DNA from: Lethocerus indicus
Lineage: Eukaryota; Arthropoda; Insecta; Hemiptera; Belostomatidae
DNA: 64,000 nucleotides
Reading direction: 5' to 3'
Assembly (NCBI GenBank): GCA_019843655.1
Contig: JACDQD010000102.1
Location: 5,775,501-5,839,500 of the forward strand
The position numbers and the translations under genes are program-made. Below the pieces are notes generated by a model. It searched no databases. It was not told where the DNA came from and worked only from the letters and a program-made list of their open reading frames with translations. Positions 1 through 10,700 of the stretch are shown here, piece after piece; within the stretch, counting starts at the first letter, position 1, and every line of letters begins with the position of its first letter.

Positions 1-405
1 GTGGTTCAATAACAAGTTACAAGTATAAAAATGAATGATATTACATTAATAACTTATATTATTGGGATATGTGAGTGTCTGCTAATATTTTTACTGTCAA
101 GAAAATTAGTATAATTTTATTTTATATAATATTGAGAAAGGCTCCGTGTAAGGTTACATTACAGAAGACTGAATATTGTGTAATATATCTTTGTCCGATA
201 ATGATTAATTATTTCAGTTTGTATGGGACACGGTTTTTCTATGATGTGGTGGCGTTTAGAGGGACGCTTGGTGGTGTTGTCGGGGTGGTTTGGTCGGCGT
301 CGGCGGTGGTGGTGGGGGCACAAAAGGGCAAATCGTCGACAATGGGGCCTCCCAACGCCGCTTTAATCATCCTCACCGTTCTACCCTATATAGCTGTCCC
401 TCTCT

Positions 406-463
<58 letters not shown>

Positions 464-3054
464 CCTGACGTCTTACAAAGAGCACAACGGGGAATTAATC
501 GAAAACCGGTCGACTGAGCGAACGGGGTAGGGTTTCTTATTGGACGCGTCAGCTCCCGTGGACGTCCTCCGGTGGGAATATATTAGTATCACCGAAATCG
601 GGGAATCGAACCGGAACCAGACTCACCGAATATATTCTGAATATATATTTGTCGTTTACGGCAACACTTGGCATACAGTGAACATTACTCATATGTCTAT
701 ACAACGCCCAGCTTCATATGAACCATGATGGACTTCAAGACTCTACGGAGTCAAGTTCGGTAATGCAATATATTGTCTGATATCCTGATTTATTAATTCG
801 GTTATTTTGCATTAGTTAAATATTACCACTTAATTTTGACGGTCCTTAACCTGTATTTCGTTTCTTTTATTCTCTCCCTCCACCTGTAAAGTAAGTGTGT
901 ACAATCGGCGGTATCTCTCAAAAGGGTCTAGAGAGCTTGGAGAGCAGTAAAGGTTCTGGAAGTATTAAAACCTTGGTCTTGGCGTATTATCCGGTCGGTC
1001 TCTGGCTTTAACGGCCGCGCCGCGAAATAATCAAGCGGCCGTTTCGTTTGCTTAGGGCGAATTAAACCGGCTCTTAAATTGTAGAGGAAAAGGCCCCACA
1101 GTTCCCTTTTCCCTCGCCCTTTCCGTTTGTAAAAATTTTCCCGGTTTCATTTTATGGGTTTCCTTTTTTCAGAAATAATTATAAAACGAAATAAAAACAA
1201 TAAAAAATTGTATGAAATGAAAAATAAGACAAGCGATAAACCGTGCTCAGGAGACTTTAATCGATTTTTGGTCCTTTGCCAAAACCTCCCGGAGGTTGTC
1301 TTCTAGAAATAACACTGCGAATGGTGGGAAAGGAAGGTTTACTTTTAACGACTACGACAATTGAGTTTTACGATGCGACTCCATCTTGAATAACAAAGTA
1401 ATTATTAGTTATTACCTCCCTGACCTTTACCTCTTTTATATACATTTCGTTTCCCAGACTGCTTTTATTTATTTTTTATTATGAAATATTATAAAATCGC
1501 AGAACAATTGCGGAACATCTATGGAATTGATTTTGAAGTCTGAATTTTGAAATTCGCATTTTCCTTGCGGCATTTTAAACTCAATTTTAATGACTGTTCC
1601 TTGTTTCGCTCAATCTACGATTGTTTAAAAATGGCAGGCGGTTCCAGGTGGTACTATTAATATATCCGACAATAATCTGTTATGAATAAATCTTACATAC
1701 ATTAAATACATCTGCCGTCCCCGAATCGCCTCCACATTTCCGTCCGGTTAATGTGTGACATCCGCTGGATTGCCGGAAATATTTTTCGTCTGAGAAATGG
1801 CGGCTCAATTTCAAATTTTTTAAAGACACCCTGAAAACAGAAATTGAGTGTCTAAACTGAGTTGGCGACGGAGTAATTGGAGTCCTGAAAGTCCTTAGCA
1901 GCATAATCAAAAAATTAAGTCGCCCCTCGTTTCGCCGACCATCTCCATTTTTAAATGACTACGTATTACCTACTCCTTTTTCTATTCCCTAGAATCGGAA
2001 CAACGAAATCCTTTATGAAACAACTTTTCATATATTTAAATCTAGTGTCTAGAGTTAATGAGATGAATTCGCTTTGAATATGCAAGTGAATGAAATTTCG
2101 ACATAGACGGTAGTGGGCCGAATTTTCTTTCAACTGAACATTTAAACTGTTTAAGCGAGTTTATCTCATTATCTACAGTATGGGCCTTCGATTTCCGTCA
2201 GGTAGTCCAGTCCTGAACTATTGCTTCCAACATAAAGGTCATTAATAAGGCCGCCGCTCTCAATAATGGGATTGATTAGGAATAAGGAGTAAATTGAAGG
2301 GAATAGAGGACAGGCATGGTGGTCGGTCTGATGCGCCTTAAACGCACCGAGGTCGAGCTTCGGACCCGATGTTCGATTTTCCGGTGGGGGACGGAATTTT
2401 CCTGCAGTTGCAAACATCGACTGATTTTCGTATCTTTTTTCAAATCATATACACGCACAGTTCTAAGCTCTAAACATTGGGCGCTTTTTGGTCGTTCGGG
2501 GTAACTTACCGTACCCTTTTTACTACGTCATTTGTGCTCATTAAAACGGACATCTTTACAACTAATTACATTTTCATTCTATCCGAAACTGGGTGTGAAA
2601 ACAAATTCCACGCCTGCCGCGTTATTCAATTCGTCGGGGCCCTCAAACAACTTCTTCGGAAGGTGAGAAAAAACCTCGAAATCCGGGCAGTGGAGTGGAA
2701 ATATATTTGACTGCTCTAGGTGAATATTTAAGGGCGAATATTCAGAGCCCTTCTCCTCGCCTTATCCCGCTGATTTATCGCCCGAGGAGTTGCCAGGTTG
2801 GGGCCGGCCCTGGGAGATTCGGTATAAACAGCTTTCAAATGTTGAAATATGGCCCGACCGTAAAGCGGGAATTATTGTACAAAAGGGGGCGAGAACCTTC
2901 GGTCGCCGCCATCGCATTGAGCCACCGTGGAAATTAAAATCCATCGATTCCCCCGCCCCTCCCTCCCCACATCGTCGACTCATCCCTCTTGACTCCGTTC
3001 TGCATCGCAAATCTGTTTTCCGGCCCCCGTTTCGAGACTTTTCCCATTTTCCAG
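1..3054. other. Upstream non-coding DNA, gene content not resolved
   Basis: This stretch holds a CT microsatellite at 411-457 and a GC-rich, CpG-containing patch at about 2700-3150. The rest is AT-rich DNA in which I see no supported gene. The open frames here, including one that runs through the CT repeat as Ser-Leu, lack codon structure or splice context that would support coding. Earlier exons or the promoter of the main gene could lie here or outside the window, but nothing in the sequence fixes them. Confidence 0.5.
411..457. repeat. (CT)n microsatellite
   Basis: An uninterrupted CT dinucleotide run of about 47 bases, flanked by imperfect pyrimidine-rich sequence on the left (tctctcctcc). 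Read on the minus strand it is (GA)n, the kind of sequence bound by the insect GAGA factor. Such binding is inference and cannot be seen here. Confidence 0.97.
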
Positions 3055-3142
3055 GTGATTCGATTCGCCGGCCCGTATTTGCCGATACTCGACCGGTCCA
3101 GTATTCGGTCAGCCCCGTTATGGGTTTCGCTGTATTATTCCG
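3055..3142 (+). CDS. Tentative upstream exon of the main Ser/Pro-rich gene
   Basis: A segment preceded by a strong pyrimidine-rich acceptor (cttttcccattttccag) and followed by a GTAAGC donor. Entered with two bases completing a codon, it reads 28 open codons that begin DSIRRPVFADTRPVQ, and it leaves two bases (CG). The next exon at 4042 supplies one base, giving Arg, so the phases agree. The intron would be 899 bases. A second frame through this segment is also open, the GC-rich surroundings reduce the chance of stops, and the protein has no recognisable motif. I treat it as plausible only; it could equally be a GC-rich non-coding patch. Confidence 0.33.
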
Positions 3143-4041
3143 GTAAGCTGGGCACGCCATAAGATTTGGTATGTATGAAACCAGGGGGGGGGGCACCGAA
3201 GGCCAGGTTTGTTCACGTCAGGCACATTCGATATTGTACGAACTGAGACCTACAAACTTTTAATGGGACCGCATTTCCCAGTGATATCACATCGGTATCT
3301 GTTGAAGGTTACACTTTTTTTTACAAATTTTTCCTCTACGATAAAATCGTTTCTGTTGAACCCGCGTTAAAAGTAATTTAAATGTTTATCGGATAATTAT
3401 AACTAATGTAACTAAAGCTGCTTACGCACTGATTAATAACATCAATTATTGTTACCGGAAATCAGGCAGTAGAAGGCAATGAACGGAAATTAACAATCGA
3501 GTTGTCAATAAACCATTAAATATTGCCAATATTAGATAAATAGTTGATGGTCTGCGACAATAATACAACGAACAGACTATTTACGGTACAGTAAAATAAT
3601 TATGTTTTTTATTTGTAAATAATAACTTCTTGTCTTAATTAGTGAAGGATTAGTATCTGTAATAGTTCCCTGAGTTTTGTAATGAATGTTCGTATTCAAT
3701 AGTGTATAATTCAGGTAGATTGAATACTGTGATCGCTGATTCTAATTCGCGATACGCGATTGGACTATTCCTCGTATACGCGTCGGTAATTGGGAAATTG
3801 ATCGGCGTCCAATAATATTAATTCCAAGGGAATTTGATTCCTGACTGAGTAGAGCGGTAGCGATTTTCTCCTGGCTCCGGTATTCAATTCAACAATAGGG
3901 TTCTTTGTCGTCCTCTCGCAAATTTCACCGGGCGGTCCGTTTCAAGTGCCGCCATTCCAACGGGACACGGAATATCTCCCGTCGGATTAATACGGCTTAC
4001 GACTTGAGCAACGAATAAACCCGTTCCTTCTTCTATTGCAG
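3143..4041. other. Putative intron or intergenic DNA
   Basis: AT-rich DNA containing a 10-base G run (3184-3193) and no supported gene. The right end is the pyrimidine-rich acceptor of the exon at 4042. Confidence 0.45.
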
Positions 4042-4134
4042 TGACGAGACACATAACACATCTAATACAGCTCAATCGACCAGACCTTTGCCATGTTACG
4101 CGTTTAAACCGTCTACATCTCCTTACTCAGACAA
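4042..4134 (+). CDS. Internal exon of the main Ser/Pro-rich gene (phase 2 to phase 2)
   Basis: The exon follows a textbook acceptor (ccttcttctattgcag) and ends at a strong donor (CAA|GTAAGTT). It is 93 bases long. With one base completing the preceding codon it reads open as D-E-T-H-N-T-S-N-T-A-Q-S-T and onward to a Pro/Ser stretch (FKPSTSPYSD). It leaves two bases, AA. The first base of the next exon at 5687 is T, completing Asn, so the frame runs on without a break. The frame starting at the first base is closed at once by TGA; the third frame is open but does not match the next exon. The residues are Ser/Thr/Pro/Asn-rich, suggesting disorder. No domain is recognised and the function is unknown. 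Confidence 0.6.
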
Positions 4135-5686
4135 GTAAGTTATTTTTGTTATGGATAAATAAATAAGTGTCTATATAAGTAAATATGGTATTTTAATGTA
4201 AACTACATCCTTCTTCTTCTTTAACTTGACTCGGTGTTGAACTCTTATTCGTCATATTATGTCGACAACGTCTGGTATTTAGGCCGTTGGCGTTAGTAAT
4301 AGTCGATTGGGGAGTTAGATATTCGTTCCGATTAACTGCATAGCTTATTCCATTCACACGGGCCAGTAAATTTTCAATTAATTTCGAAGCTGAATCAATT
4401 ACGACCGGATAATTCCGGTGCGCTGATCTAGCCACAGTTATTGAAGAGGAAATGCAGATTTTCTCTAGAAACTAAAGGACTTAATTTATTTTTAATTTTT
4501 TGACGACCGTTCGTTACGAGGGGGCAGAAAGATGTTTCATCTCTTCATTAATTTCATTTTTAAAGTCGCCCGCTGCATATTTAGAGTCGCCAGCTTTTAG
4601 ACTAATAAGGCCGGCTAAACGTGCCAAGGGCGTGTCACTGGCAAAGGGCATTAACCCTAACGTCGGAGGGAGCCCTAACCTCGGCCCCAGACAACACATC
4701 CCTTTTATACTTTCCTTCTTATAAGGGGAATAAAAAAAAACAATTTACGAGGGAACAAATGTTTATCGCAGGGGCAAAGAAAATGGCTGTGCTTATGAAG
4801 AGCTAGGGTGTACAATACGTCATACCGTAGCGTCATGAGGTTTAGTTGTTATTTATTTAATAGGTATCCTGTTATTAACTCAAAATTATTTTTGAGCTTG
4901 AAGAAAATTTTGTTACGCTGATTGAGGAGGGGCAAATTGCTAAAAAAATGACTGAAATATGTTCCCATCTTGCCTATAGAAAATATATTTACGTTTTGGA
5001 ACACATTACTGGGCATTTAACTTGAAGCAATTAATCTCAAATATTACAAAACATTACTAAACTAAATTATCTTCGATCTCATTTATTTTGTTTGCAGTCC
5101 TCGAATTACCCTCGTTAATTAGTTGCTAATTGAAGAAAATTAGGATCCGCCGCCGGAATCCCTAAGTGAAGCATCCTTGCTTCGGTTCTCCGAACTGTTA
5201 AATATGTTACTTAACAGGAGGAGGTAGTTAGACATTTCGAAGGCCACGCTGTATTCTGTATAAATTAACACGGTGGTATCCCCGGCGAATGGCAAACGGA
5301 GTTCGGAGAAGCGGAGGCCGGCTGAATTTTGAGGAAAATTAGAACAGCCCGGGCGAGTTAACGAGCAAACGAATGGGCAGGAACTAAGCGCGAAGGGGAA
5401 CTTCTGAATCGGCCCCCCCTATTAAATGGTGGTGCCAGTAACGATCCGGCTCTCTATCCAATGGGAACCTATAGCCCTAGTATCACTTATTCTAAACCCA
5501 ATGGAGACAAACTCTCGTTCCCATAATTTTCACCAAGACATTCATTAAAACCGAAGCCTGTAATAACTTCATGTTTCGGACTGATTCCAAATTCGTAATA
5601 TTCTGTTTAAATGTTATGTTTACTAGGATTTTAAGTAGCTATAATACGCGCATAATATATAAATATGTGTTATTATGTGCTTACAG
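4135..5686. other. Putative intron
   Basis: About 1.55 kb of mostly AT-rich DNA between the exons at 4042 and 5687. Nothing else is supported. The open frames at 4500-4724 and its complement overlap each other and look like chance. Confidence 0.5.
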
Positions 5687-5820
5687 TTCGGCTTCAGGAG
5701 CCGACAGCAGTTCAAAGAAGAGCGGTCCGCCACCTCTTCTCCGCTCGAGAACTCTGCCGGCCATCGTCGTTCCAGGACTCAGCATACTTCAGGCCCAAAT
5801 AGAATCTAAGTTCAGAGAAG
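5687..5820 (+). CDS. Internal exon of the main Ser/Pro-rich gene (phase 2 to phase 1)
   Basis: The exon starts after ttatgtgcttacag. Taking one base to complete a codon, it reads S-A-S-G-A-D-S-S-S-K-K-S-G-P-P-P, then LLRSRTLPAIVVPG, then LSILQAQIESKFRE, and leaves one base (G). The change from AT-rich flanks to balanced codon use is sharp, as expected of an exon. The RSRT core followed by LP resembles a basophilic kinase or 14-3-3 type site. The segment after VVPG could form a short helix. The donor is unusual (AAG|GTCAGC, with C at +3). The next exon at 23329 begins with GA, completing Gly, so phase is kept. I do not recognise the protein family. Confidence 0.68.
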
Positions 5821-6418
5821 GTCAGCAATTTATTACTATAATAGTGTACGTCATTAATTATCTGAAAGGTCCATCCTTGTTTCAAAATCAACAAAATTGC
5901 GTTTTATTTCATTTAGTTCATCTCTTTTGTATTTCTAAATAAATTTAACTAGAGTACATTTTTTTACACATATATTGTTTCGTGGCCTTTTCTACGTTCA
6001 TATACCCAACTTACTAGACAATTATATCCCTTTATCACGAAACGTTATCGTCCTAAACGTCGGCACATCCTATAGTAAAATGGTAATAAGATTTCTTTGT
6101 TCGATAATAAATTGATAGCATGAATTATATTAAATTATTCATAAAATCTTCAAGAAAATTCTCAATAAAAAATGCATCGTCTCTCTCAATATTCAATATT
6201 ACGATATTATCATTAAATATGTGCTTAACTGTACTAGCTATCTCGGAGCCGTACAGGTTTACAGCTTTACCGCCGCCAATCAAGTGATCAGCAAGGCCGT
6301 TGCGCAAGTCGACGTAAATTGTCGTTGCTGAAAGCGTCCCACATTTTTCGCTGTCCCCGAATCGCATCAACTTCATGGCGGTTCATAAATGCTTTGAAGG
6401 GGGCGAGGTTTGAATCCC

Positions 6419-6430
6419 GGGGGGGGGGGG
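6419..6430. repeat. G12 homopolymer
   Basis: Twelve consecutive G within an otherwise mixed stretch. It is one of several G or C runs of ten or more bases in the window. Confidence 0.9.
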
Positions 6431-7682
6431 ACGGTGGCCCGCTCGTTAAATATTGAGCGCCGACGTGCCCAAGTGCGGGCCCCCGATTTGCCCGCCCCTG
6501 ATAAACGAATCATTGTCCCGCCGATGAATAATTCTTTTGTCGCCGCTCAGGCGCAGTTTTACAATTGCGCGGTTCCAAAGAAACAACTATGCCTTTCCGT
6601 TGGGACCAGTTTATTCGCGCAAGCAAGTTTGTACCACAAACTTGATTACATGGAATCAAAAATTGTAGAGAAAATGTGGGATCAAATTTGACGATGCAGA
6701 ACAAAGTCCTGGTGTCAGAAATATAAATAAATAGGTTTTACGAACAAAAAATTGGAGATTTTTAGGTTTGGAGCTAAAGGTTGTTTACCCTACTAGAGAA
6801 GCGACCCCCACGCGGGCCATTAGGTGGAGACGGGTGCACAGACCCATCGAGTTAAAAGTCACGTCAAGATATAAAGATAATAAAATGCGGGTATATACAG
6901 TTGCGGGAAGGCGGTAATAATTGTTGTATAATAGCAAAAAATTATTTAGTATTAATTAGTTAAGGTAATCTTGTCGCATTGTGTACGAAGTCTTTGACAT
7001 AGATGATATTAAGTTTGAATTTCTGTTCGAACGCCTATGAGAGTTTAAAGTTTGGAACTTTGAAAATTACAAACAATTAAATAATGCTCTGATTTACCCA
7101 TGACATGGCATAAGTTGTATCGGTATATCAAAGAAATAGCAGTAATTAGTTACGGAATCTATCAATCATGAAAATGAATGCGTTCCATTTTCCGTTAGGG
7201 AATAAAGAATATTTTTCGGCTCGTGAATAACGCTCGTTAGCGCCTGAGATGACTTATGGTCGGCGAATTTAGCCCGCAACTCTTGACGTTCTGCGGGCTA
7301 AGTCTATCCTTCAAGCCGTCAGACAGAAATTCCTGTTACCGAAGGTCTACTGAATATCAAGTAGTGGTTCCAATTTGCATTTGTTTTTGTATATATTTTC
7401 CATCGGCGATATTAATTACAAAAATATTTAATATCAATAGTGATTAAACATTAAGTACACAGGGCTATAGCATAGTGTAAAATGTCTAGGAAACTGGGAT
7501 GATATACAGTCTTTAATGGAAAATTCCTCACGTTCAAATAAACTTAAACGGCCATATTATAACTATATTAAATAAAACCCAATTTCCTGTACTATCCAGA
7601 TCAAAACAGAAAGAGAACCCTTTATCAAATTACAGCGTTAGTAGGTTAGTAGACATTACCGATTAAGAGTAAGGGATCTAAG

Positions 7683-7728
7683 ATGGAAAATGGAGGTTCT
7701 CTGGTCCTTGAAACTTGTACTATCAAGA
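7683..7728 (+). CDS. Possible alternative first coding exon
   Basis: An ATG in strong context (A at -3, G at +4) opens 15 codons, MENGGSLVLETCTIK, and leaves one base A at a donor AAGA|GTGAGTG. One base is exactly what the exon at 23329 needs (GA), which would give Arg and carry on in the main frame. This would make a shorter N-terminus that bypasses the exons at 3055-5820. I see no clear TATA box or initiator upstream, and the start codon and donor could coincide by chance. Known precedent: long insect genes often have several promoters. This case is inference. Confidence 0.25.
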
Positions 7729-10700
7729 GTGAGTGTGATGGGGGGGTTGGTGGGGGTATAATTTGTTCTTGGAACTCTGTATATTGTTGTTTGCCAGCCG
7801 CGGAGTTTATTCGTTTCCGCCGTGATGGGATCAACCGAGGCCCACATATAGGGGCTGAACTCAGACTGTGTTTGTCTGCTTGCTCCCTTCATTAGCGAAA
7901 CGTCCGTCGCCCTCCGCTTCCAGCATCTGTTTTAATCAGCGTTTTCCGACTCTTTCCGGTCCGGCAGCTCGGCTCCAACTTCCTGCCGGCATTCCTCCAA
8001 GCGCTCAAGTATAAGTTGGACCCGGTTGATGCACAAACAACTATTTGACTCTAAAATATTGTGCATTTTCGATCGGATTCAAAAGGTTCATAGAAATACC
8101 ACTTTACTCCGTTAGATTAATTTTCCAATTTCCAGTACGGTGGACGAAAGTATATAAATTAAACGATAATTCGTAGACTTTATTGTTAATTGTTAATTAT
8201 AACTTGACTGATACATGAGAACGAGCGGTAAGTCGGCAAGAAGAACGAAAAAACCATCAAAAAGCACAGAATAAATAAAGTGAAATGGGATGAATAAATA
8301 AGGTACACGGGAGGATATGGGGAGTGGAACAAAGTCTGCATAAACTCCTAAAGCGGAAATTGCTTTGAATCTTCGCCTAATTTTCCAATTTAATATCTGA
8401 AAATAACTGCATGCAAAACTGTTTATTCTCCAAGGGCTACAACGTTATATCTAAAAACTATATTACTCGATTTAAGTTTTAAGTGCGTTTTAGTAGTTTT
8501 GGATAATAAGGAACAAGCTACGAGGAATTGATCCTTCGATGATTCATCCGTATTAAATTAGTTTTCAACACATTCAGTATAGATAAACATAGCAGTGATG
8601 TATGTTTTTGTGACAATAAAAGAATCATTCCAATCATACGATATGCGATTCTAGTTTGAATTATTTTATGAATAGGAATTACGAAAGGTAAATTAATGAT
8701 TAGCCAAAGGCATAATGGTTGGATTTTGTGCTTGAGCGGATTCGGCTTCTTGCCAACTTCAGTAGCGTTCCATCAGTGTAGTGGTAGTGAGAAAATCATA
8801 TTGATTGGGGTGAGGCAGCATGTCTTTAATTAAATGTCGATAGGTCATACTGTTCAACTACCGTTTGGACACATTGACCTATCATCCGCTGACGCGGAGT
8901 CAAAGCAATTAATATTAATATTGCATAATCGATTGTTTTCGGTGTTTTTTTTGTTTAAAGGTGCACTATGATAAATTGATGTTTCGTTTCATTAAGGGTC
9001 GCTTGTATTTTTTCTAGCGTCCAAGCTGAAATTGCGTGTACGGCCGACTCCATTCGGACCGAATTCTTCTGCTGATTATTATCGACATCGGGGACCATCC
9101 CTGCGCCGTTGGTGCGGGGAATTTCCGTTGGGGCGGACCTTTAGAATTTAAGGAGGGGAAATCGCACCCGCTCGCTGCAAGCACCCAGGCTATTATTGTC
9201 GTAGTCATTAAAAGGCATGGGAATCGCGGGACAAAGGGACGAGGAGGCGGCGCTCCGCCATCCGACTGTAACAGTTCGGCCCCTTTACACAAAAATGTCG
9301 CCACCCAACAATGAGTTCACGCATGGATCACCCGAAAGCACTGGCTAGACATCGCGGACCGAACCAATTAGCCCGAGAATTCCGATTAAAAATAGAGCGC
9401 AAAAAATTATTTTTAATTAGAAACTCGTATCGATCGTGTCCCGAAAAATTAATTAAGTCATTTAATCACGCAATCAGTTCCCATAAATTATACGAGGCTT
9501 GTGTTTTCCAATATTAATTTGGTTATTGATAAATATTAATTAGTATTAATTCAGATTTTTATTTATATATTATTTAGCAAACTATTTAGTCATTTAAATT
9601 GTTTTTCTATTTATTATTCCTGTTGCTAATCGCTGTTCGACTGTTACTTCCTTTAAATACCTTGTCAAGAAGAATATACATTTCTTGATATGTCTCTAAA
9701 TTTACGTTATTTTAGCTCTTAGCGCTCTTTTATTTCATTTAGACATTGTTTAAGATTTAAGTTGGACTGAATGTAAGGTATTTGCGAGTTAAAAGGGACT
9801 CGAATAAAGTTGTAATACGCGGAGTTGTAAAGACGGGTTAATGTCACCGACTTTACGCCAGATATAACGCGGACTTGATTAGGCATTTACTTGCCCCTTG
9901 CTTGGTTTCTTAAATTATACTGGATTCAAATTTCAAAGTCTAGTGCGAAATAAAAACTGGAGGTGTCGCGAATTGGCCCTTCAGATTAGTGTTTTTCGGG
10001 TGCCGCGCCAATTCTAACACAATGAAAATGTGTTATGAAAATGATATTTTTTGCGCCTGTAAACTTACACGGGCGGGTAAAAGGGCTTTGGGGAGTGAGT
10101 TGGGGTTCCTCTGAACGAGTGTCACTTGCAGAGCCCGTCCAACTTTCAATCGGGTCCCGCCGATAGTTAGGCATCCCACCCGGAGTGGGCGCACCGTTTA
10201 AACTCGGCTCCTCTGAAACTCCAGGTAATGTTCATTATCCGGCATTTAATACCGAATTGCTGGATAACCGGTCTGCACAAAGCCGGAGTTTCGTCCCTCA
10301 GACAGATTCGTTAATATTATTAATGGAAGAAAAACATTTTTTATCTAAAAAGTTACCGAGTTGTACATTTTATGCTCATTAATCATCATAATTCAATTCA
10401 ATATAAATAAAAAATTTTCTATATATATTATGATTAGACATTTAAAATACATGGTTTCCAACGAACGTATGCTTATCTATTGCTCATAATACAAATCTCT
10501 TATCAACTCTTATTTTACAAATGCAAACTATTATTTAAAAAATTTTCCAGTCCGTAATAAGGCAATGATTAGAAATTACGGTTCGGGCGGAATAAGAAAT
10601 ATGCTGCAGGTAAACTGGAAAATAAAGTTCAAAAAGGTATTCAATTAACCCTTCGACCTTTCGACCGAATTACCGAGGCGGCCTATTTTCTGTTCCTTTG

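Noticed and set aside
75..530. Longest left-end open frame, reading through the CT repeat
   Set aside because: The C-terminal half is Ser-Leu repeat translation and the rest has no motif or splice support.
2762..3196. Overlapping open frames on both strands of a GC-rich patch
   Set aside because: GC-rich DNA lacks stops in several frames at once. Only the splice-bounded part 3055-3142 fits the main gene's phase.
6405..6425. GTTTGAATCCC resembling a tRNA B box
   Set aside because: There is no A box or stem partner upstream; it runs straight into the G12 tract.
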